64,000 nt of DNA. It comes from Bacteroidales bacterium (GTDB lineage Bacteria > Bacteroidota > Bacteroidia > Bacteroidales > CAIWKO01). Every line of letters starts with the position of its first letter. Position 1 is the stretch's first letter. The stretch covers positions 62,001 to 126,000 of the forward strand of contig JALOBU010000007.1 of NCBI GenBank assembly GCA_023228145.1, given 5' to 3'. Below the pieces are notes generated by a model. That model was not told the DNA's origin, did no database searches, and saw only the letters and a list, made by a program, of their open reading frames with translations. The position numbers and the translations under genes were made by a program. Below are positions 61,205 to 64,000 of this stretch, piece after piece.

Positions 61205-61560
61205 GTTATATAAATTATTTTCATACAACAATATCGTATTCTTTTTATAAAAATCATTATAAGTATTTATTAAGCGTTTTAAATAAGCCAATAACGCATT
61301 TTTATAAATGCTCATATTCGCCTAATATTAAAAAACAAAATTTTTTTTAAACTATTTTCCAGAATAGCTACTAAACAAAATTTTTGCGGTAGCATTTTTA
61401 CGTTTATTTACGGATAATTTACGGATATGCGTTAAAAGCCGTAAAAAATATTTACACATAAATAATAGTGGAAATAATATAGTTTTTCATTAGTCATTAT
61501 TTGGCAATAATGCTAATACGCGTTAACAATTTTAGTATTTTAGGGGTTTATTTCAGTAAA
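61205..61560. other. AT-rich intergenic region ahead of hsdR
   Basis: These 356 bases hold no convincing gene. They contain A/T runs, the tandem 11-base repeat at 61406-61427 and further TTTACG/CGTTA words nearby. No RNA gene or strong terminator was recognised. Confidence 0.6.
61406..61427. repeat. tandem 11-base repeat upstream of hsdR
   Basis: ATTTACGGATA occurs twice head to tail (61406-61416 and 61417-61427), about 135 bases before the hsdR ATG. A helix-turn apart, such copies could be operator half-sites; no regulator gene is visible here. Confidence 0.6.
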
Positions 61561-64000
61561 ATGTCTCAGGATATTAACCAGAACCCCGAACAAAAAGCCC
61601 GCGACAATATTGATAAGCAGTTGATCGCCTGTGGGTGGGTTGTTCAAAACAAGGAACAACTAAACCTTGGTGCGGGTATTGGTGTGGCCGTACGTGAGTA
61701 TCTTACCGATGTCGGGCCGGCTGATTATGTGCTGTTTGTTGACCGCAAGCCTGTTGGTATCATAGAAGCCAAACGTGATGAAGAAGGAGTGCGGCTTACC
61801 ACTGTTGAGGACCAGTCAACAGATTATGCTACCAGCAAATTGAAACACCTGAATAACGATCCCCTGCCCTACGTTTACGAAAGCACCGGAGAGTTAACAC
61901 GCTTTACCGATTATACTGATCCAAAGCCCCGCTCCCGCCCTGTTTTTACATTTTTCAAGCCTGAAACCTTTCGCGAATGGCAACGAAAACCGGAATCTTT
62001 GAGGAAAAGGCTGTTTAATCTCCCTGTTTTGCCAACTAATGGATTACGTGACTGCCAGATAAAAGCTATTACCGACCTTGACCAATCATTTAAAGAAAAC
62101 AGGCCAAAGGCGCTGATTCAGATGGCTACGGGTTCGGGAAAAACCTTTACAGCCATTACATTTATCTACCGCCTGCTGAAATTTTGTGATGCCAAACGGA
62201 TACTTTTTTTAGTTGACACAAAAAATCTTGGCGAACAAGCCGAACAGGAATTCATGGCTTATGTCCCTTCCGATGACAACAGGAAATTCACAGAATTATA
62301 TAATGTTCAACGATTACGGTCTTCATATGTAGCAACCGACAGTCAGGTATGCATCAGCACCATACAGCGTTTGTATTCCATTTTAAAAGAGGAAGAACTC
62401 GACGAAAGCGCAGAAGAAACCAACCCGGGCGAAATACAATGGGGAAAACGCGAACCTGTTCCAGTGGCATATAATGAAAAAGTCCCCCTCGAATTTTTTG
62501 ATTTTATCGTGATCGACGAATGTCACCGCAGCATTTACAACTTGTGGAAACAGGTACTCGATTATTTTGATGCATTTCTGATCGGCCTAACGGCAACACC
62601 AGATAACCGCACCTTTGGATTTTTCAATCAGAATATCGTAAGCGAATACACTCACGAGCAAGCCGTGGTTGACGGTGTAAATGTGGGTTTTAACGTATAT
62701 CTTATTGAAACCGCCATCTCAAAAAAAGGTGGCGCTGTATGGAAAGGCGAATATGTTGATCTCCGCGAAAAGCTAACCCGACGTAAACGCTGGGAACAAC
62801 TGGATGAAGATGTGGTATATTCGGCAAAACAGCTCGACAATGCTGTAGTAAATCCGAATCAGATAAGGGAAATTATCAGGACATTTAAAGAACGTTTGCC
62901 TGAAATTTTTCCGTACCGGGATGAAGTCCCAAAAACCCTCATCTTTGCGAAGACCGACAGCCATGCCGATGATATTATTCAAATAGCAAGGGAAGAATTT
63001 GCCGAAGAAAACCGTTTCTGCAAAAAGATAACTTATAATTCTGATGACCCCAAATCGGTGCTGGCACAATTCCGCAACGATTACTATCCGCGCATAGCCG
63101 TCACCGTTGACATGATCGCTACCGGTACCGATGTAAAACCATTGGAGTGCCTGCTTTTTATGAGGGATGTTAAAAGCCGTAATTATTTTGAACAGATGAA
63201 AGGCCGCGGCACACGTGTGATTGATCTGGACGACCTGAAAAAAGTAACGCCATCGGCGCAATACACTAAAGACCATTTTGTAATTGTTGATGCGGTTGGA
63301 GTAACTAAATCACTTAAAACGGACAGCCGCCCTCTGGAGAAAAAACCGGGTATTCCGCTGAAAGATCTGCTCATGGCAATAACTGTTGGCGCACGTGATG
63401 AAGAATTATTTTCTTCTTTGGCAAACCGGCTGATACGGTTGGACAAACAAATATCCGAAACTGAAAAAACAAAGTTTGCAGAAAAAGCACAAGGTAAATC
63501 CATTAGCCAGGTTGCAAAAGAGTTGTTGAATGCCTACAATCCGGACATTTTAGAAGAAATCAGCGATAACATTTTAAAAAATAATCCTGCGGCTACATCT
63601 AACGAAATTGAAACCGCCGTCAATAATGCTCAATCCGAAATGATTGAACAAGCCGCCTGCACGTTCCACGGGGAATTGAACACATACATTGAAAATGTCC
63701 GCAAGGCACATGAACAGGTGATTGATATTATCAATCCCGACAAGCTTGAGTTTGCGGGTTGGGAAGAGCAATCAGCCGAACATGCAAATAAAATTATCAG
63801 CGATTTTAAGTCATACATTGAAGCCAACAAAGAAGAAATAACTGCTCTGCAGATATTTTACGGACAGCCATACCGCCGCCGTGAACTGACCTATAAAATG
63901 ATTAAAGAACTACTTGAGCAATTAAAGGCAGACAAACCGGCCATGGCGCCAATGAAAGTCTGGCACGCTTACGCCGCCATTGAACAAACAAACGGCTCGC
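61561..64000 (+). CDS. hsdR: type I restriction enzyme R subunit (HsdR), 3' end outside window
   Basis: This gene has an open frame from ATG 61561 to the right edge (813 codons). The N-terminal nuclease region has the PD-(D/E)xK residues D55 and E69-A-K71. The helicase/translocase motifs follow: MATGSGKT (Walker A), VIDECHRS (DECH box), GLTATP and QMKGRGTRV. This is the EcoEI-like domain order. The R subunit cleaves and translocates DNA with HsdM and HsdS, which are expected beyond the edge. Base composition is visibly less AT-rich than the neighbouring genes, consistent with horizontal acquisition. The ORF runs uninterrupted. Confidence 0.95.
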   Translation, partial: MSQDINQNPEQKARDNIDKQLIACGWVVQNKEQLNLGAGIGVAVREYLTDVGPADYVLFVDRKPVGIIEAKRDEEGVRLTTVEDQSTDYATSKLKHLNNDPLPYVYESTGELTRFTDYTDPKPRSRPVFTFFKPETFREWQRKPESLRKRLFNLPVLPTNGLRDCQIKAITDLDQSFKENRPKALIQMATGSGKTFTAITFIYRLLKFCDAKRILFLVDTKNLGEQAEQEFMAYVPSDDNRKFTELYNVQRLRSSYVATDSQVCISTIQRLYSILKEEELDESAEETNPGEIQWGKREPVPVAYNEKVPLEFFDFIVIDECHRSIYNLWKQVLDYFDAFLIGLTATPDNRTFGFFNQNIVSEYTHEQAVVDGVNVGFNVYLIETAISKKGGAVWKGEYVDLREKLTRRKRWEQLDEDVVYSAKQLDNAVVNPNQIREIIRTFKERLPEIFPYRDEVPKTLIFAKTDSHADDIIQIAREEFAEENRFCKKITYNSDDPKSVLAQFRNDYYPRIAVTVDMIATGTDVKPLECLLFMRDVKSRNYFEQMKGRGTRVIDLDDLKKVTPSAQYTKDHFVIVDAVGVTKSLKTDSRPLEKKPGIPLKDLLMAITVGARDEELFSSLANRLIRLDKQISETEKTKFAEKAQGKSISQVAKELLNAYNPDILEEISDNILKNNPAATSNEIETAVNNAQSEMIEQAACTFHGELNTYIENVRKAHEQVIDIINPDKLEFAGWEEQSAEHANKIISDFKSYIEANKEEITALQIFYGQPYRRRELTYKMIKELLEQLKADKPAMAPMKVWHAYAAIEQTNGS

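Noticed and set aside
61205..61560. Possible small RNA or CRISPR-like repeats ahead of hsdR
   Set aside because: Only two 11-base copies, no spacers of regular length and no cas gene; no tRNA- or rRNA-like segment was recognised.

Overview
The window is an AT-rich stretch of a Bacteroidota chromosome, most likely from an anaerobic or uncultured Bacteroidales-like lineage. The evidence is repeated Bacteroidota-type promoter elements (TAnnTTTG at -7, in the best cases a TTTG about 21 bases upstream), almost no Shine-Dalgarno sequences, Kdo transferase as a Gram-negative envelope gene, and short SPII lipoproteins. The assignment is inferred; no rRNA or tRNA gene was seen.

Positions 1-37733 are the striking part: 21 radical SAM (rSAM) genes in under 38 kb. 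There are 11 with an N-terminal B12-binding-like domain, 2 methylthiotransferase-like proteins lacking TRAM, 6 with an N-terminal twitch (Cys-rich) domain, and 2 with a C-terminal SPASM-like tail. All 21 keep the CxxxCxxC motif. Two leftward operons have the same plan: an ABC-2 polysaccharide exporter pair (wzm, wzt) comes first and rSAM genes follow (11196 to 2494 and 39880 to 27406). Between them lie a leftward operon of UbiA prenyltransferase plus five twitch rSAM paralogues plus a membrane SGNH hydrolase (22005 to 11300), and a rightward group of a GT-C glycosyltransferase and two rSAMs (22193 to 27428). A DPM1-like GT2 sits inside the second operon. My inference is a locus that builds, radically modifies and exports a polyprenol- or lipid-linked glycan. 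No precursor peptide was found, so a RiPP pathway is not supported.

Positions 39497-45014 hold a rightward operon encoding a short SxtJ-like membrane protein, a DUF5989 protein, a TusA-like sulfur carrier, a PP-loop ATPase and an O-carbamoyltransferase. Its first part is duplicated in an apparently exact 1580-bp tandem repeat, which leaves one truncated wzm and one truncated PP-loop gene at the junction. Intact copies of both genes remain.

Positions 45049-48446 carry a thioredoxin-fold lipid/periplasmic protein, Kdo transferase (waaA) and an outer-membrane barrel-like protein. Positions 48633-56817 are a nucleotide-sugar operon: WbpE, WbpD, a small lipoprotein, WbpB, a UDP-HexNAc dehydrogenase, GalE, RfbB, a WbpP-like epimerase and a CpsB-type phosphatase. 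These can supply UDP-GlcNAc(3NAc)A, UDP-GalNAcA and dTDP-4-keto-6-deoxyglucose to envelope polysaccharides.

Positions 56814-60762 are housekeeping genes (fabD, a Bax-inhibitor-1 family protein, folE, queD, a ten-repeat TPR protein). After a small lipoprotein and a 356-base gap, the window ends inside a type I restriction subunit gene (hsdR) whose base composition is visibly less AT-rich than its surroundings.
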